This document shows, in pieces, positions 17,924 through 30,367 of a stretch of 44,461 bases of DNA. The position numbers and the translations under genes were made by a program. Each line of letters begins with the position of its first letter. Positions within the stretch are counted from its first letter, which is position 1. The notes under the pieces were generated by a model, which saw nothing but the letters and a program-made list of their open reading frames with translations, was not told the origin of the DNA and ran no database searches. The stretch is from Mycobacterium sp. 852002-51961_SCH5331710 (lineage in GTDB: Bacteria > Actinomycetota > Actinomycetes > Mycobacteriales > Mycobacteriaceae), in NCBI RefSeq assembly GCF_001665535.1, contig NZ_LZSQ01000092.1, positions 1 through 44,461 of the forward strand. The letters run 5' to 3'.

Positions 17924-18042
17924 TGGTCCGCAGGCGGCGCGTCCGGCGCCACATGCCACACCTCGATGCCGTGGCGCGAACGCCAGACGGCAACGGTGAC
18001 TGCGGCGCCGATCGCCGTGGCGATCAACAGCACCCGCCTCAT
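17914..18042 (-). CDS. DLW-39 family small membrane protein
   Basis: A 42-residue ORF: ATG at 18040-18042, preceded by GAAAGG eight bases upstream, and a stop (TAG) that lies inside the tRNA-Ala gene at 17914-17916. The peptide begins MRRVLLIATAIGAAVTVAVW, one hydrophobic helix after two Arg, and ends in an acidic/Pro-rich tail. This is the pattern of the DLW-39 family, tiny actinobacterial proteins encoded between or next to tRNA-Ile and tRNA-Ala near gyrA; the typical DLW triplet itself appears degenerate (EVW). Function unknown. It sits between tRNA-Ile and tRNA-Ala and must be co-transcribed with them unless it has its own promoter. Confidence 0.75.
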   Translation of the reverse strand: MRRVLLIATAIGAAVTVAVWRSRHGIEVWHVAPDAPPADQGP

Positions 18043-18058
18043 GGTGTGAACCTTTCCG

Positions 18059-18132
18059 TGGGGCTAGGAGGACTCGAACCTCCGACCTCTTCGTTATCAG
18101 CGAAGCGCTCTAACCGCCTGAGCTATAGCCCC
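18059..18132 (-). tRNA. ileT: tRNA-Ile (anticodon GAT)
   Basis: Minus strand: acceptor GGGGCTA/TAGCCCC, D-arm AGCTCAGGCGGTTAGAGC, anticodon loop CTGATAA (GAT), T-loop GTTCGAGTC and discriminator A. CCA not encoded. The tRNA-Ile/tRNA-Ala pair downstream of gyrA is standard for mycobacteria. Confidence 0.97.
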
Positions 18133-18202
18133 GTGCCGCCGTAATGGCCGAGCGACGAGATTACCGCAATCGTGGGCTCCCGCCCAAACCGCGGCCTGCG
18201 CC

Positions 18203-19102
18203 TCAGTCCCGATCAGCGAGCGTGACTTCCACGCCGCCAACCAGGTCCGTGGTCAGGTTGTAGATGAACGCGCCAATCGTGGCCATCGCCGTCAACAACA
18301 CGATGTTGACCAACCCGATCAACGTCGCACCGCCGAAGATCGTCCCGCTCGACACCAACTCACCGCCGGAACCGCCGCCGGCACTGGTGAGCAGGTCCCC
18401 GACGTTGCTGTTGAGCTTGCTCCACACACCCATCCCGCCGAGCACGAGATACAAGAACGCGACGGCGATCATCCACACGAAGAACAGGGCGACCGACAGC
18501 ACCGCCGACACCTTCAACGTGCTCCACGGGTCGATGCGACGGATCTGCATGCTGGCCCGCACCGGACCCTTGTGCCGGGTGCCGACCTGGATACGGCCGC
18601 CCGGCGACGGCCGGCTGCCCGGCTCGGACGGCGCGCGGTCCGCGGGCTTGCGCTGCTGGGGCCCGCGCGGCATTGGCCCGGACAGGTCCGGCAACTCGCT
18701 GGCGTAGGTCTCTTGGCGTGGTGCCTCCGACGGCCCGCTGCGGGTCGGGACCTCCTCGGTGGGCGTGGTGCCACCCGGGACGAACCGGTTGGCCCGCGCG
18801 CCGACGTTGGGGGAGTTGTTGGCGTTCCCCCGCTGGTCGTCGGCGGGCCGCTCGGTCGCGTGACCCTCATCGACGGCTCCCTCACCGCGCGGGCCCGGTC
18901 CGGGTGCGCGCCTCGGCGGCTCCGGCGGCCGCTGACCTCCAGGTGCCGTGCGCGCCGCGGGGCCCCGCTGCCACGGGGGCACCTCGGCGCGGTCCGGAAC
19001 CTCGGGGCGCTTGCCGAGCGCGTCGTGGTTGCCCGCGGAGCCGTTGGCGCCGCCTGGTCCGTCGCCCGCGCGGGGGCGTCCCGGCTCGTTCGGTGAACTC
19101 AC
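18203..19102 (-). CDS. DUF3566 membrane protein (Rv0007 homologue)
   Basis: 299 residues from GTG 19102. The first about 175 residues are disordered and rich in Pro, Gly, Arg and Glu. The C-terminal about 120 residues form the DUF3566 domain with two membrane helices (a [19 protein letters not shown] segment and a second near the C-terminus, [19 protein letters not shown]). The family is conserved in actinobacteria immediately downstream of gyrA; function unknown. Only 30 bp separates it from gyrA, so it is co-transcribed with the gyrase genes. Confidence 0.9.
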   Translation of the reverse strand: MSSPNEPGRPRAGDGPGGANGSAGNHDALGKRPEVPDRAEVPPWQRGPAARTAPGGQRPPEPPRRAPGPGPRGEGAVDEGHATERPADDQRGNANNSPNVGARANRFVPGGTTPTEEVPTRSGPSEAPRQETYASELPDLSGPMPRGPQQRKPADRAPSEPGSRPSPGGRIQVGTRHKGPVRASMQIRRIDPWSTLKVSAVLSVALFFVWMIAVAFLYLVLGGMGVWSKLNSNVGDLLTSAGGGSGGELVSSGTIFGGATLIGLVNIVLLTAMATIGAFIYNLTTDLVGGVEVTLADRD

Positions 19103-19132
19103 CTACGGCTCCTCACTGGTCCCGTCGCTGGG

Positions 19133-21640
19133 TCAGGCACCGGGGTCGGTGTTGACTTCGTCGGTGCTGTCGCCTTCCTCCGCGTTGCGCGCGATGGCTA
19201 TCAGTGTTGTGCCCTCACCGAGGTTCATCAACCGGACACCCTTGGTCTGCCGCCCGGCCTTGCGAACCTGGCGAGCCGCGGTCCGGATGACGCCCCCACC
19301 CGAGGTGATGGCGTACAACTCCGTGTCGTCGTCGACGACCAACGCTCCCACAAGATTGCCACGGCGTTTGTCGAATTGGATCGTCAGGACCCCCTTCCCG
19401 CCGCGGCCCTGCACCGGGTACTCGTCGATCGCGGTGCGCTTGGCGTAGCCACCGGACGTCGCCACCAGCAGGTACGTATCGGGCCGCACCACGTTCAGCG
19501 ACAGCAGCGCGTCATCGGCGTTGAACCGCATGCCCTGCACACCCGACGTCGCGCGCCCCATCGGCCGCAACGCCTCGTCGGTTGCCGAGAACCGGATCGA
19601 CTGCCCCTTGGCCGAGACCAGCAGCAGGTCGTCGTCGGACGAGCACAGCACCGCCCCGACGAGTTCGTCGCCGTCGCGCAGGTTGACCGCGACGATGCCG
19701 CCGGAGCGGTTGGAGTCGAAGTCGACCAGCCGGGACTTCTTGACCAGCCCGTTGCGGGTGGCCAGCACCAGGTACGGCGCGTCCTCGTAGCTCTTGATCT
19801 GGATCACCTGCGCGATGCGCTCCTCGGGCTGGAACGCCAACAGGTTCGCCACGTGCTGGCCGCGCGCCGTGCGCGAAGCCTCGGGCAGGTCGTACGCCTT
19901 GGCGCGATAGACCCGGCCCTGGGTGGTGAAGAACAGGATCCAGTCGTGCGTCGAGCAGACGAAGAAGTGGTTGACGATGTCGTCCTGTTTGAGGCCGGCG
20001 CCCTGCACGCCCTTACCGCCGCGCTTCTGGCTGCGGTACAGGTCGGTCTTGGTGCGCTTGGCATAGCCGGTCTCGGTGATCGTGACGACGACGTCCTCGC
20101 GGGCGATCAGATCCTCGTCGGCAACCTCTCCATCGGCGGCCACGATCCGGGTGCGACGGTCGTCGCCGTACTTGTCGGCGATCTCCTTGAGCTCGTCACG
20201 GACGATCGCGCGCTGCCGTTCGGGCTTGGCGAGGATGTCCTCGAGGTCGGCGATCTCGGCCTCGATCTTGGCCAGGTCGTCGACGATGCGCTGCCGTTCC
20301 AGGGCGGCCAGGCGGCGCAGCTGCATGTCCAGGATCGCCTGCGCCTGGATGTCGTCGATGTCGAGCAGCTCGATCAAGCCCTGCCGCGCCACGTCGACGG
20401 TCTCCGACGCCCGGATCAACGCGATCACCTCGTCGAGTGCGTCGAGCGCCTTGACCAGACCACGCAGGATGTGGGCCCGTTCGTTGGCCTTGCGCAACCG
20501 GTACCGGGTGCGCCGCACGATCACGTCGAGTTGGTGGTTGACGTAGTGGCGGATCAGCTGGTCGAGGCGCAACGTGCGCGGAACGCCGTCGACGATGGCC
20601 AGCATGTTGGCCCCGAAGCTGGTCTGCAGCTGAGTGTGCTTGTAGAGGTTGTTGAGCACCACCTTGGCCACGGCATCGCGCTTGAGCTCCACCACGATTC
20701 GCAGCCCGACGCGGTCGCTGGACTGGTCCTCGATGTTGGCGATGCCGTTGAGCTTGCCGTCGCGGACCTGTTCGGCGATCGAGGTGATGAAGTTGTCGTG
20801 GTTGACCTGATACGGCAGCTCGGTGATGACGATGCCGGTGCGGCTGCGGTTGTCCTCTTCGATCTCCACCACGCCGCGCATCCGGATGGACCCGCGGCCC
20901 GTGGTGTAGGTGTCGGTGATCCCTTGTGACCCAACGATCAAGCCGTGCGTCGGGAAGTCCGGGCCCTTGACGCGTTCGGTGACCGCGGCGAGCGTGGCCT
21001 CCTCATCGGCGTCGTGGTTCTCCAGGCACCAGTACACCGCCTCGGCGAGCTCGCGGAGGTTGTGCGGCGGGATGTTCGTCGCCATCCCGACCGCGATGCC
21101 GCCCGAACCGTTGGCCAGCAGGTTCGGGAACCGGCTGGGCAGGACGGTCGGCTCCTGCACGCGCCCGTCGTAGTTCGGGACGAAATCGACTGTCTCCTCG
21201 TCGATTTCGCGCAGCATCTCCATGGCCAGTGGAGTCAGCCGGGCCTCGGTGTACCGCATGGCCGCCGGCGGATCGTTGCCCGGGGAGCCGAAGTTGCCCT
21301 GGCCGTCGACCAGCGGGTAGCGCAGCGACCACGGCTGGGCCATCCGGACCAGGGTGTCGTAGATCGAGGCGTCACCGTGCGGGTGGTAGTTACCCATCGT
21401 CTCGGCAACGGAGCGTGCGGATTTCGCATGGCTGCGGTCGGGCCGGAAACCGGAGTCGAACATCGCGTACAGCACGCGGCGGTGCACGGGTTTGAGGCCG
21501 TCGCGCACCTCGGGCAGCGCGCGCCCGACGATCACGCTCATCGCGTAGTCGATGTAGCTGCGCTGCATCTCCTGCTGGATGTCGACCGGTTCGATGCGGT
21601 CGCCTGCTTCGTCGCCCGGCGGCAACGTGGTGTCAGTCAT
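19133..21640 (-). CDS. gyrA: DNA gyrase subunit A
   Basis: 835 residues. The breakage-reunion domain carries the catalytic Tyr130 in [10 protein letters not shown]; the quinolone-resistance region reads [10 protein letters not shown] with Ala91 and Asp95 (M. tuberculosis 90 and 94), the ordinary mycobacterial wild-type state. The C-terminal beta-pinwheel contains GyrA-box motifs (QKRGGKG and QGRGGKG) used for DNA wrapping. With GyrB it forms the A2B2 enzyme that introduces negative supercoils; it is the only type II topoisomerase in most mycobacteria. No intein interrupts the active-site region, unlike some mycobacterial gyrA genes. It lies 31 bp downstream of gyrB. Confidence 0.98.
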   Translation of the reverse strand: MTDTTLPPGDEAGDRIEPVDIQQEMQRSYIDYAMSVIVGRALPEVRDGLKPVHRRVLYAMFDSGFRPDRSHAKSARSVAETMGNYHPHGDASIYDTLVRMAQPWSLRYPLVDGQGNFGSPGNDPPAAMRYTEARLTPLAMEMLREIDEETVDFVPNYDGRVQEPTVLPSRFPNLLANGSGGIAVGMATNIPPHNLRELAEAVYWCLENHDADEEATLAAVTERVKGPDFPTHGLIVGSQGITDTYTTGRGSIRMRGVVEIEEDNRSRTGIVITELPYQVNHDNFITSIAEQVRDGKLNGIANIEDQSSDRVGLRIVVELKRDAVAKVVLNNLYKHTQLQTSFGANMLAIVDGVPRTLRLDQLIRHYVNHQLDVIVRRTRYRLRKANERAHILRGLVKALDALDEVIALIRASETVDVARQGLIELLDIDDIQAQAILDMQLRRLAALERQRIVDDLAKIEAEIADLEDILAKPERQRAIVRDELKEIADKYGDDRRTRIVAADGEVADEDLIAREDVVVTITETGYAKRTKTDLYRSQKRGGKGVQGAGLKQDDIVNHFFVCSTHDWILFFTTQGRVYRAKAYDLPEASRTARGQHVANLLAFQPEERIAQVIQIKSYEDAPYLVLATRNGLVKKSRLVDFDSNRSGGIVAVNLRDGDELVGAVLCSSDDDLLLVSAKGQSIRFSATDEALRPMGRATSGVQGMRFNADDALLSLNVVRPDTYLLVATSGGYAKRTAIDEYPVQGRGGKGVLTIQFDKRRGNLVGALVVDDDTELYAITSGGGVIRTAARQVRKAGRQTKGVRLMNLGEGTTLIAIARNAEEGDSTDEVNTDPGA

Positions 21641-21671
21641 TATCTGCCTTCGGCTCTAGAGGAACTTCGCC

Positions 21672-23816
<2,145 letters not shown>

Positions 23817-23875
23817 GAGGCGGCGTTTCTGCACACCTATTTGCGCCGTCTGGGGAATTTCTCGATCCAGGGTGC

Positions 23876-23890
23876 CTCAAGACGCTTGAG
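23876..23890 (-). terminator. Small hairpin after dciA
   Basis: CTCAAG and CTTGAG form a perfect 6-bp stem with a 3-nt loop 40 bp beyond the dciA stop. It could end the dnaN-recF-dciA transcript before the gyrB promoter; there is no U-tract. Confidence 0.35.
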
Positions 23891-23929
23891 AACTAAGATC
23901 GCGGCGTCCTCGCGGCTTTCAGCCGACCG

Positions 23930-24487
23930 CTATCCATACGTGTCCCGCGGCCCCCGGCCGGAGACGTGGTAACGGCCCTTGCGCCACGACGGGGCGACCG
24001 GTCCGACGATCTTCAGCGACTTCACGACACCGTCGCCCACCGCATCAGCGATCTTGGCCAGCACCTGCGCCTGCACCATGCGCAACTGCGTGGCCCAGGC
24101 GGTGGACTCCGCCGAAATCGTCAGCACGCCGTCGTTGAGTGAGGTCGGCGTTGCGTGCGCGGCGATACCTTCGCCGACGACGGCGACCCATCGGCCGAAC
24201 ACCGCGCCCTCGGCGACGCGACCCGACCATCCGCGGCTACGGGCCAGATCGCCGGCCGCCGATCCCAGCGGTTGCGGATCGCGGGCGTCCGGGCCGGGGC
24301 CCGACCACCGGCGCCGTGTGTTGCCCGCGATCTTTCGGGGTGCGGCTCCGCGTCGGCCGCGGCCGATGTCCTTACCCTGGCTACGCGCCGCACCGCGCGC
24401 CTCTTCGAGCGTGCGCCGCACCAGATCCATCCCGCGCAGGTGCGCGAGATGCTCCGGCGGGCCGGTCTGGTCATCCGACGATGTCAC
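23930..24487 (-). CDS. dciA: DUF721/DciA-type replicative helicase operator
   Basis: 185 residues. The N-terminal half is Arg/Gly-rich and basic; the C-terminal half is the DUF721 (DciA) domain, with [29 protein letters not shown] and a late SWRKGRYHV segment. DciA proteins are the ancestral partners that help load or activate the DnaB helicase in bacteria lacking DnaC/DnaI, and mycobacterial DciA is essential. The GTG start overlaps the recF stop (GTGA), indicating translational coupling, and the position next to recF and gyrB matches Rv0004. Confidence 0.9.
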   Translation of the reverse strand: MTSSDDQTGPPEHLAHLRGMDLVRRTLEEARGAARSQGKDIGRGRRGAAPRKIAGNTRRRWSGPGPDARDPQPLGSAAGDLARSRGWSGRVAEGAVFGRWVAVVGEGIAAHATPTSLNDGVLTISAESTAWATQLRMVQAQVLAKIADAVGDGVVKSLKIVGPVAPSWRKGRYHVSGRGPRDTYG

Positions 24488-25644
24488 TGCTCCACCACCG
24501 AGATTCGTCCGGAGTCGTCGTCACGCATCGTGACCCCGATCCTGCGCGCGTCCCAGTCCGTCGGGACGTCCTCGGCCACCGCCGCCGTCACCAGCACCTG
24601 TTCGGCCGACGCCGCCACGGCGGCCAGCGCCTGCCTGCGCGCCTTGTCCAACTCCGCGAACACGTCGTCGAGTAGCAGCACCGGATCGCTGCCCTCGGCG
24701 CGCAGCAGTTCGTACGCTGCCAGCCGCAGCGAGAGCGCCATCGACCACGATTCCCCGTGGCTGGCAAAGCCTTTCGCGATCTGGTCGCCGAGCCGCAGCT
24801 CGAGGTCGTCGCGATGCGGCCCCACCAGGCAGACGCCGCGTTCGAGTTCGGCGTCGCGGCGCCGCGCCAGGGCGTCGAGCAATGCCGCCTCGAACATCTT
24901 TGCATCAGCGGTGCCCGCGGCCGCCTCTGCTTCCACCACATCCACCCCGCTGCGGTACCGGATCGCAGCGGGCCGCGACGATGGCGCCAGCAGCTGGTAT
25001 GCCTTCTCCACTTCGGGCGCGAGCTGGTTGACCAGCTCGGCGCGGGCGGTGATCAGCTTCGCGCCCTTCTCGGCGAGGTGCCCGTCCCAGACGTCGAGGG
25101 TGTCGAAAACGCTTCTGTCACCCCGGAATCGAGCCCCGGACGCCGTCTTCAACAGCGCGGTACGCTGACGCAACACCTTGTCGTAATCGGCGCGGATCGC
25201 GGCCACCTGCGGGCGCCGCGTGGTGGCGAGCTCGTCCAGGTAGCGGCGTCGCTCACCCGGGTCCCCGCGCACCAACGCGAGATCCTCCGGGGCAAACAGC
25301 ACGGCCCGCAGCACGCCGAGGATCTCGCGCGCGGAGCGGACGGGGGAGCGGTTGATGCGCGCCTTGTTCGCGCGCCCGGCGGGGATCTCCAGGTCGACGG
25401 CGAGTTCGCGGCCCTCGTTGACGACGATCGTCGACACCACCGCGCGTTCAGCGCCGGTGCGGATCAAGGGTGCGTCGGCCGCGACCCGGTGTGATCCGAG
25501 AGTGGATGAATACCAGAGTGCCTCAACGATATTCGTCTTACCGAAGCCGTTCGGACCGACGAAAACCGTACGCCCCGGCTCGAGCTCCAGCTCGACGCGC
25601 GGCCACGATCGGAAGTCGGTCAACGCCAAGCGGCGGACATACAC
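24484..25644 (-). CDS. recF: DNA replication/repair ATPase RecF
   Basis: 386 residues from GTG 25644 (385 in M. tuberculosis). ABC/SMC-like ATPase: Walker A GPNGFGKT at 30-37 and Walker [12 protein letters not shown] near the C-terminus. RecF acts with RecO and RecR to load RecA at single-strand gaps. The open frame continues upstream for 61 codons, but that part is the shadow of gnd on the same strand; the family starts at [14 protein letters not shown]. It lies 11 bp after gnd and overlaps dciA. Confidence 0.96.
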   Translation of the reverse strand: MYVRRLALTDFRSWPRVELELEPGRTVFVGPNGFGKTNIVEALWYSSTLGSHRVAADAPLIRTGAERAVVSTIVVNEGRELAVDLEIPAGRANKARINRSPVRSAREILGVLRAVLFAPEDLALVRGDPGERRRYLDELATTRRPQVAAIRADYDKVLRQRTALLKTASGARFRGDRSVFDTLDVWDGHLAEKGAKLITARAELVNQLAPEVEKAYQLLAPSSRPAAIRYRSGVDVVEAEAAAGTADAKMFEAALLDALARRRDAELERGVCLVGPHRDDLELRLGDQIAKGFASHGESWSMALSLRLAAYELLRAEGSDPVLLLDDVFAELDKARRQALAAVAASAEQVLVTAAVAEDVPTDWDARRIGVTMRDDDSGRISVVEQ

Positions 25645-25655
25645 TGCGCAGCCGC

Positions 25656-26549
25656 CTACCCGGACTCGCTGATCCGCTTCACCGCGTGCCCGCCGAACTG
25701 GTTCCGCAACGCCGAAACCGCCTTCATCGACGGCGAGTCCTCCTGCCGCGAGGCGAACCGCGCGAACAGCGACGCCGCGATCACGGGCATAGGCACCCGG
25801 TGGCTGATCGCCTCCTCGACCGTCCACCGGCCCTCACCGGAATCCTCGGTGTACCCGCTGATTTCGCCGAACTCCGGATCTTCCTTAAGCGCCTTGGCCA
25901 GCAACTGCTGCAGCCATGACCGCACGACCGTGCCGTTGGTCCACGCCTGGATGACCGCCTGGGTGTCGGTGATGAGTTCTTCGGCCGCCAGCAGCTCGTA
26001 ACCTTCGGCGTAGGCCATCATCAATCCGTATTCGATGCCGTTGTGCACCATCTTCGCGTAATGCCCGGCACCCACCGGGCCGGCGTGCACGAAGCCGTCC
26101 TCCCGCAGCCCCGGCGGCCGCAAGGTGTCGAAGATCGGCATCGCGCGTTCGACGTCGGCGTCGCTGCCACCGACCATCAGGCCGTAGCCTTCCTTCAGCC
26201 CCCACACCCCGCCGGAGACTCCAGCGTCGATGAACGCAATTCCTTTGTCACCCAACAGTTTTGCGTGCGGGGCATCCTCGGTGTAGCGGGAGTTGCCGCC
26301 GTCGATGACCAGATCACCCTCGGCGAGCACGTCCGCGAGCGACGTGATCGTGTCGTGGGTGATATGCCCCGACGGGACCATGACCCACACCACCCGCGGC
26401 GCATCGAGGGCCTCGGCCAGGGCCGCCAGCGTCGGAACGTCGGTGACTTCGGGCCTGGGGTCGTAGCCGACCACTTCGTGGCCCCCCTCGCGCAGACGTT
26501 CGCGCATGTTGAAGCCCATTTTGCCGAGACCGACCAGACCGAGTTGCAT
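25656..26549 (-). CDS. gnd: 6-phosphogluconate dehydrogenase, short (GndA/YqeC-like) class
   Basis: 297 residues, the short decarboxylating class rather than the about 470-residue one. Rossmann motif GLGKMGFNM at the N-terminus, substrate-binding [26 protein letters not shown] region and the catalytic Lys/Asn-containing [10 protein letters not shown]. It oxidises 6-phosphogluconate to ribulose 5-phosphate, probably with NAD. The gene is inserted between dnaN (28-bp gap) and recF (11-bp gap) in the same transcription unit. This arrangement is found in fast-growing mycobacteria such as M. smegmatis and absent in M. tuberculosis, which is the main taxonomic clue in the window. Confidence 0.94.
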   Translation of the reverse strand: MQLGLVGLGKMGFNMRERLREGGHEVVGYDPRPEVTDVPTLAALAEALDAPRVVWVMVPSGHITHDTITSLADVLAEGDLVIDGGNSRYTEDAPHAKLLGDKGIAFIDAGVSGGVWGLKEGYGLMVGGSDADVERAMPIFDTLRPPGLREDGFVHAGPVGAGHYAKMVHNGIEYGLMMAYAEGYELLAAEELITDTQAVIQAWTNGTVVRSWLQQLLAKALKEDPEFGEISGYTEDSGEGRWTVEEAISHRVPMPVIAASLFARFASRQEDSPSMKAVSALRNQFGGHAVKRISESG

Positions 26550-26577
26550 CTGCGCCCCTTCCGTGGCGTCGGGCCGG

Positions 26578-27777
26578 TCAGCCTGGGAGCCGCACCGGCA
26601 TCAACAGGTAGACGTAGTCGGTCTGCTGGGCGGGGAACGGGCCCGCGGCACCGACGGTTGTGTCGTCGTCGCTGGCCGGGCGCAACACTGCGGGCCGGCT
26701 CGGAGTCGTGAAACCGAACGTCACCCGCTCCGAATGCAGCGAGCTCAAACCGTCGGTCAGATACGTGGGATTGAACGCGATGGTCAGCGGGTCCCCGGCG
26801 AAACTGACCGGAAGATCTTCCTCCGCGCGGCCCACGTCGTCGGCTCCGGCGGAAAGATGCAGCGAGTCCTCCGAGAACTCCATGCGCACCTGCGCGCCGC
26901 GGTCGGCCACCAGCGCTACACGCTTGATGGCCTCGGTGAGTTCACCGACACCGATGGTCGCCATGGCGGTGTGCTCGGTGGGCAGCAGCTGGCGGAATTT
27001 CGGGAACTCCGCATCCAGCAGACGCGTGGTGCTTCGCTTGCCGCCGCTGCTGATCCCGAGCAGTCCCTCTTTGCCGACCGCCGACCCGGCGCCCAGCGCC
27101 AGGTGCACATCGCCACCGTCGGCGCCGGCCTTGGCCGCTTCCGACAACGTCTTGGCCGGCACCAGCACGGCTGCCTCCAGATCGGCGCCCGCCGTCGACC
27201 ATGTGAGTTCACGCACCGCCAGACGGAACCGGTCGGTCGCCGCCAAAACCACCTTCTCCCCGGCGATTTCGACCCGGATACCGGTCAACATCGGCAACGT
27301 GTCGTCGCGACCGGCGGCGATCGCCACCTGGCCGATGGCCTCGGCGAACAACTCGGCGGAGACGACACCGGTCTCCTCGGGCAGCGCGGGGAGGGTCGGG
27401 TAGTCCTCGACAGCCATGGTCGGTAACGAGAACCGCGAACTCCCACACGTCAGTGAGACCCGGGTGCCGTCGACACTCACGTCGATCGGCTTGGCGGGCA
27501 GCGCCCTGGTGATGTCGGACAGCAGCCGGCCGGATACCAAAACGCTGCCGGGTGAAGCGATCTCGGCCGGTACCCGCACCTCGGCGGACACCTCGTAGTC
27601 GAATCCCGAGATCGTCAGGCCGTCCTCGGACCCGGTCAGCAAGACGCCGGCGAGCACCGGAACCGTCGGGCGAGTGGGCAGGTTGCGGGCCACCCATGCC
27701 ACGGCTTCGGCGAAGTCCTCTCGTACCAGGCGGAACTTCAGATCGGTGACACCAACCGTTGTCGTCGCCACGTCCAT
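26578..27777 (-). CDS. dnaN: DNA polymerase III beta sliding clamp
   Basis: 399 residues forming the three clamp folds; characteristic segments are [12 protein letters not shown] near the start and the C-terminal [10 protein letters not shown], the family's conserved end. The ring tethers the polymerase and other clamp-binding proteins to DNA. ATG 27777 is preceded by GAAGGGA. It is the first gene left of oriC, co-oriented with the leftward fork and followed by gnd-recF-dciA. A candidate promoter lies at 27886-27913. Confidence 0.98.
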   Translation of the reverse strand: MDVATTTVGVTDLKFRLVREDFAEAVAWVARNLPTRPTVPVLAGVLLTGSEDGLTISGFDYEVSAEVRVPAEIASPGSVLVSGRLLSDITRALPAKPIDVSVDGTRVSLTCGSSRFSLPTMAVEDYPTLPALPEETGVVSAELFAEAIGQVAIAAGRDDTLPMLTGIRVEIAGEKVVLAATDRFRLAVRELTWSTAGADLEAAVLVPAKTLSEAAKAGADGGDVHLALGAGSAVGKEGLLGISSGGKRSTTRLLDAEFPKFRQLLPTEHTAMATIGVGELTEAIKRVALVADRGAQVRMEFSEDSLHLSAGADDVGRAEEDLPVSFAGDPLTIAFNPTYLTDGLSSLHSERVTFGFTTPSRPAVLRPASDDDTTVGAAGPFPAQQTDYVYLLMPVRLPG

Positions 27778-27885
27778 AGGGTCCCTTCGGTCACAATCAC
27801 GACAAGCCTCAAGCAGCGGTTTCTCGGTGTCTCACCACGCGTCCGACCGATGCGTCCCCGACGACCGTAACGGCTGTGATGAATC

Positions 27886-27913
27886 ACCGTAGAGCTTTCC
27901 GCCCCAACTTGAA
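27886..27913 (-). promoter_or_regulatory. Candidate dnaN promoter
   Basis: On the minus strand TTCAAG (27913-27908) and TACGGT (27891-27886) are separated by 16 bp, a plausible SigA-type promoter about 110 bp before dnaN. A 7-bp inverted repeat, AGCTTTC (27893-27899) and GAAAGCT (27911-27917), sits across its spacer and -35. Weak -35, so tentative. Confidence 0.35.
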
Positions 27914-27987
27914 AGCTAATCGATCGGGGCGACATCGACGGCGTCCGGTGGGTCGAACGTCCGCCGGATCCGTGCTTCCCCAACCGC

Positions 27988-28001
27988 CTTCTTCGAAGAA
28001 G
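27988..28001. repeat. Palindrome CTTCTTCGAAGAAG in oriC
   Basis: A perfect 14-bp palindrome on the dnaN side of the DnaA boxes, followed by a short AT-rich stretch (GATTCTTGGGAGATATTCAA). It may be a protein site or part of the unwinding element. Confidence 0.6.
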
Positions 28002-28037
28002 ATTCTTGGGAGATATTCAAGCAACAGTATTAGGTCC

Positions 28038-28212
28038 TGTGGATGTTGGGGATGAATACATGTCGGCGCTGCTTACGGCCGTATCGGGTTGTGAGAGAGC
28101 TGTGGATGAACGCCAGCTGGTGAGCGACGAACTGTGGACTCGCTGCCGGTTGTGTAGTGATCGGCTGGTAGTTCATCGGTTGATCCCAAGTTCTCCACAC
28201 CGGTGTGCACAA
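28038..28212. promoter_or_regulatory. DnaA box cluster of oriC
   Basis: Matches to the DnaA box (TTNTCCACA or its complement): TGTGGATGT 28038-28046, TGTGGATGA 28101-28109 and TGTGGACTC 28133-28141 in one orientation, TTCTCCACA 28191-28199 in the other, and TGTGCACAA 28204-28212 with one mismatch. Most deviate from consensus at the outer bases, as is usual in mycobacterial origins, where many weak boxes act cooperatively. Confidence 0.8.
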
Positions 28213-28250
28213 CCCGGCGCTGTGACTGGTGTTGCCGGCGGTGCAGAAGA

Positions 28251-28262
28251 TTTTTCGAAAAA
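28251..28262. repeat. AT-rich palindrome TTTTTCGAAAAA in oriC
   Basis: A perfect 12-bp palindrome in the most AT-rich run of the window (28249-28267), on the dnaA side of the box cluster. It is a good candidate for the DNA unwinding element and shares the TTCGAA centre with the palindrome at 27988. Confidence 0.6.
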
Positions 28263-28328
28263 ATTTGTCGGCACACCCGCATGAGCGCGCGATCGAGCCC
28301 CACGAGAGGGGGACAGAGGCGATGTGAG

Positions 28329-29813
28329 TCAGCGCTTGGAGCGCTGACGGATCCGTGTCGTCAGTTCCTTCACGTGATCGAAGACCTCACGGCGCTCGGC
28401 CATTTCGCCGCGAATCTTCTTCTCCGCGTACATGACGGTGGTGTGGTCACGGCCGAACGCCTGGCCGATCTTCGGCAGCGACAGGTCGGTGAGTTCGCGG
28501 CACAGATACATGGCGATCTGTCGCGACTGCGCCAGGGCGCGGGTCTTACCGGGTCCGCGTAACTCCTCGACCGTGGTCTCGAAGTACTCGGCGGTGGCCG
28601 CCATGATCGTCGCGGTGCTGATCTGCATGGTGCTGGCGTCGGAGATCAGATCCCGCAGCACGATCTCGGCCAGCGACTTGTCGATCGCGGTCTTGTTCAA
28701 CGAGGCGAACGCTGTGACGCGGATGAGCGCGCCCTCGAGTTCGCGGATGTTGCGCTCGATGCTGCTGGCGATGAGTTCGAGGACGTCGTCGGGAACATCG
28801 AGACGGTCCATCTGCGCCTTCTTACGCAGAATGGCGATCCGGGTTTCCAGCTCCGGCGGCTGTACGTCGGTGATCAGTCCCCACTCGAAGCGGGTGCGCA
28901 GCCGGTCCTCGAGGGTGGCCAGCTGTTTGGGCGGCCGGTCCGACGAGATGACGATCTGCTTGTTCGCGTTGTGCAGGGTGTTGAACGTATGGAAGAACTC
29001 TTCCTGGATACCTTCCTTGCCCTCGATGAACTGGATGTCGTCGACCAGCAACACGTCGATGTCGCGGTAGCTGCGTTTGAACGACGCCTTGCGGTCGTCG
29101 CGAAGCGAGTTGATGAAGTCGTTGGTGAATTCCTCGGTCGAGACGTACTTGACGCGCATGCCGGGAAAGAGTCGCTGCGCGTAGTTTCCCGCGGCGTGCA
29201 GAAGATGGGTCTTGCCCAGGCCGGACTCGCCCCAGATGAACAGCGGGTTGTAAGCCCGCGCGGGTGCCTCGGCAATGGCTAGCGTCGCGGCGTGGGCAAA
29301 CCTGTTGGAGGCACCGATGACGAACGTGTCGAAGGTGTAGCGGCGGTTGAGGTTGACCGCCGTGGTGTCGTCGGCGAGCGTGTTCGGCGGTCGGCTGGTG
29401 AAGTAGGTCGGCCAACTCTCCTCGGCGCTGACGCGCGCCTCGAGATCCTCGTCGACTTCGTCGGGTTCGGCGATCGTCGACAACCCGTTGAGCGCAGTGT
29501 CGGTGTCATCGGGGCCCGGGTCGGCGATGCGCACGCCGAGTTCGACGCGCTGGCCGAGCTGTCGGCTCAAGGCCGTGATGATGGGCTCGCGCAGATGGCG
29601 TTCGATCTCGTTCTGGACGAACGGGGTGGGCACGGACAGCAGGGCAAAACCTTCGGTGATGACAAGGGGTTTGACCAGCTTCAACCAGGCTCTTTGCTGT
29701 GGCGTGAGGATCGGTCCGGCGAAGTCGTCGCCTCCGGTGCCGGGGTTGCCGTTGAGCTCTGCGACCACCGTGTTCCACACGGCTACGAAGGGGGGATCGG
29801 GGTCAGCTGTCAA
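28329..29813 (-). CDS. dnaA: Chromosomal replication initiator DnaA
   Basis: 494 residues from TTG 29813, with AAGGGGG nine bases upstream as ribosome binding site; mycobacterial dnaA genes are known to use TTG. Domain I (1-90), variable linker II (about 95-150), AAA+ domain III with Walker A GESGLGKT (195-202) and Walker B LLVDD (255-259), and domain IV helix-turn-helix with the DnaA signature [14 protein letters not shown] near the C-terminus. It binds the boxes in oriC and melts the origin when bound to ATP. It is transcribed towards oriC; boxes at 29869-29901 upstream of its start suggest autoregulation. Confidence 0.98.
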   Translation of the reverse strand: MTADPDPPFVAVWNTVVAELNGNPGTGGDDFAGPILTPQQRAWLKLVKPLVITEGFALLSVPTPFVQNEIERHLREPIITALSRQLGQRVELGVRIADPGPDDTDTALNGLSTIAEPDEVDEDLEARVSAEESWPTYFTSRPPNTLADDTTAVNLNRRYTFDTFVIGASNRFAHAATLAIAEAPARAYNPLFIWGESGLGKTHLLHAAGNYAQRLFPGMRVKYVSTEEFTNDFINSLRDDRKASFKRSYRDIDVLLVDDIQFIEGKEGIQEEFFHTFNTLHNANKQIVISSDRPPKQLATLEDRLRTRFEWGLITDVQPPELETRIAILRKKAQMDRLDVPDDVLELIASSIERNIRELEGALIRVTAFASLNKTAIDKSLAEIVLRDLISDASTMQISTATIMAATAEYFETTVEELRGPGKTRALAQSRQIAMYLCRELTDLSLPKIGQAFGRDHTTVMYAEKKIRGEMAERREVFDHVKELTTRIRQRSKR

Positions 29814-29868
29814 CGACGACTACCCCCTTGCGGTCTGTCCAGGGACGACCAAAAGGAACGATGACGAT

Positions 29869-29901
29869 CTGTCCACAAAGTTATCCACAGGCTGTGGAGA
29901 C
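29869..29901. promoter_or_regulatory. DnaA boxes upstream of dnaA
   Basis: CTGTCCACA (29869-29877), the perfect TTATCCACA (29881-29889) and TGTGGAGAC (29893-29901, inverted) lie 56-88 bp before the dnaA start, spaced 12 bp apart. They would let DnaA repress its own transcription and may contribute to the origin. Confidence 0.75.
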
Positions 29902-30175
29902 TGGACAGTCGTCGTCGTTCTGTTTTACACCGGCGGGGACGCCGCGGGCCGGGGCTCATCACAGATGCGAGACATCCTGTGGGCTCACGACTGGTCGGGC
30001 ATCCTCGCTTCGTTGTCCGTCGCCGTTTCGTTATCGAATCGGCATTGGCAGAAGCTAACAGTTTTCTTCGCGGGTGCCAACCGTTCTGCAACATTGTGTG
30101 GACGGATATTTCGGGCCGTTGGTCGGCGGTGACAGGTGTTGCAAATGTGGCTGTCCCCACTGTCATTCGGCCAGG

Positions 30176-30205
30176 TTTGACCCAGCGAAATCTGCTCAGT
30201 ACCCT
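30176..30205 (+). promoter_or_regulatory. Promoter of rpmH-rnpA
   Basis: TTTGAC (30176-30181) and TACCCT (30200-30205) with an 18-bp spacer fit a mycobacterial SigA promoter. This predicts a leader of about 155 nt before rpmH. Confidence 0.5.
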
Positions 30206-30367
30206 CGAACAGTCGCCCGTACGAGGCGATACGGCTGCGACCCGGGCATCGACCGGGGACCGCGCCGGCTAGCAAGATGGACGAGCTTAACAACGGCAAC
30301 TGCGTCCAAACCGATTCGTACGTCGTCGGTGGGGGATGCGGGTGCCAGACGCAACAAGGAGACAGCC

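Larger units (their letters stand above)
27778..28328. other. oriC: Chromosomal replication origin oriC
   Basis: The 551-bp gap between dnaN and dnaA holds no gene. It contains a cluster of DnaA boxes at 28038-28212, AT-rich stretches at about 27990-28034 and 28249-28267 that could unwind, and two perfect palindromes centred on TTCGAA. In mycobacteria the functional origin lies exactly in the dnaA-dnaN gap. The GC content is clearly lower than in the flanking genes. Confidence 0.93.
29814..30367. other. Divergent region between dnaA and rpmH, 554 bp
   Basis: No gene is convincing here. The dnaA side holds three DnaA boxes (29869-29901) and one more at 30097-30105 (TGTGGACGG). The rpmH side holds a promoter match at 30176-30205 and a 160-bp leader. 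I could not identify a clear dnaA promoter. An ATG frame from 30277 reads through the leader into rpmH out of frame and is probably not coding. Confidence 0.7.

Noticed and set aside
19133..21640. GyrA intein or quinolone-resistance change
   Set aside because: The active-site region is continuous and the resistance-determining residues are the normal mycobacterial ones.
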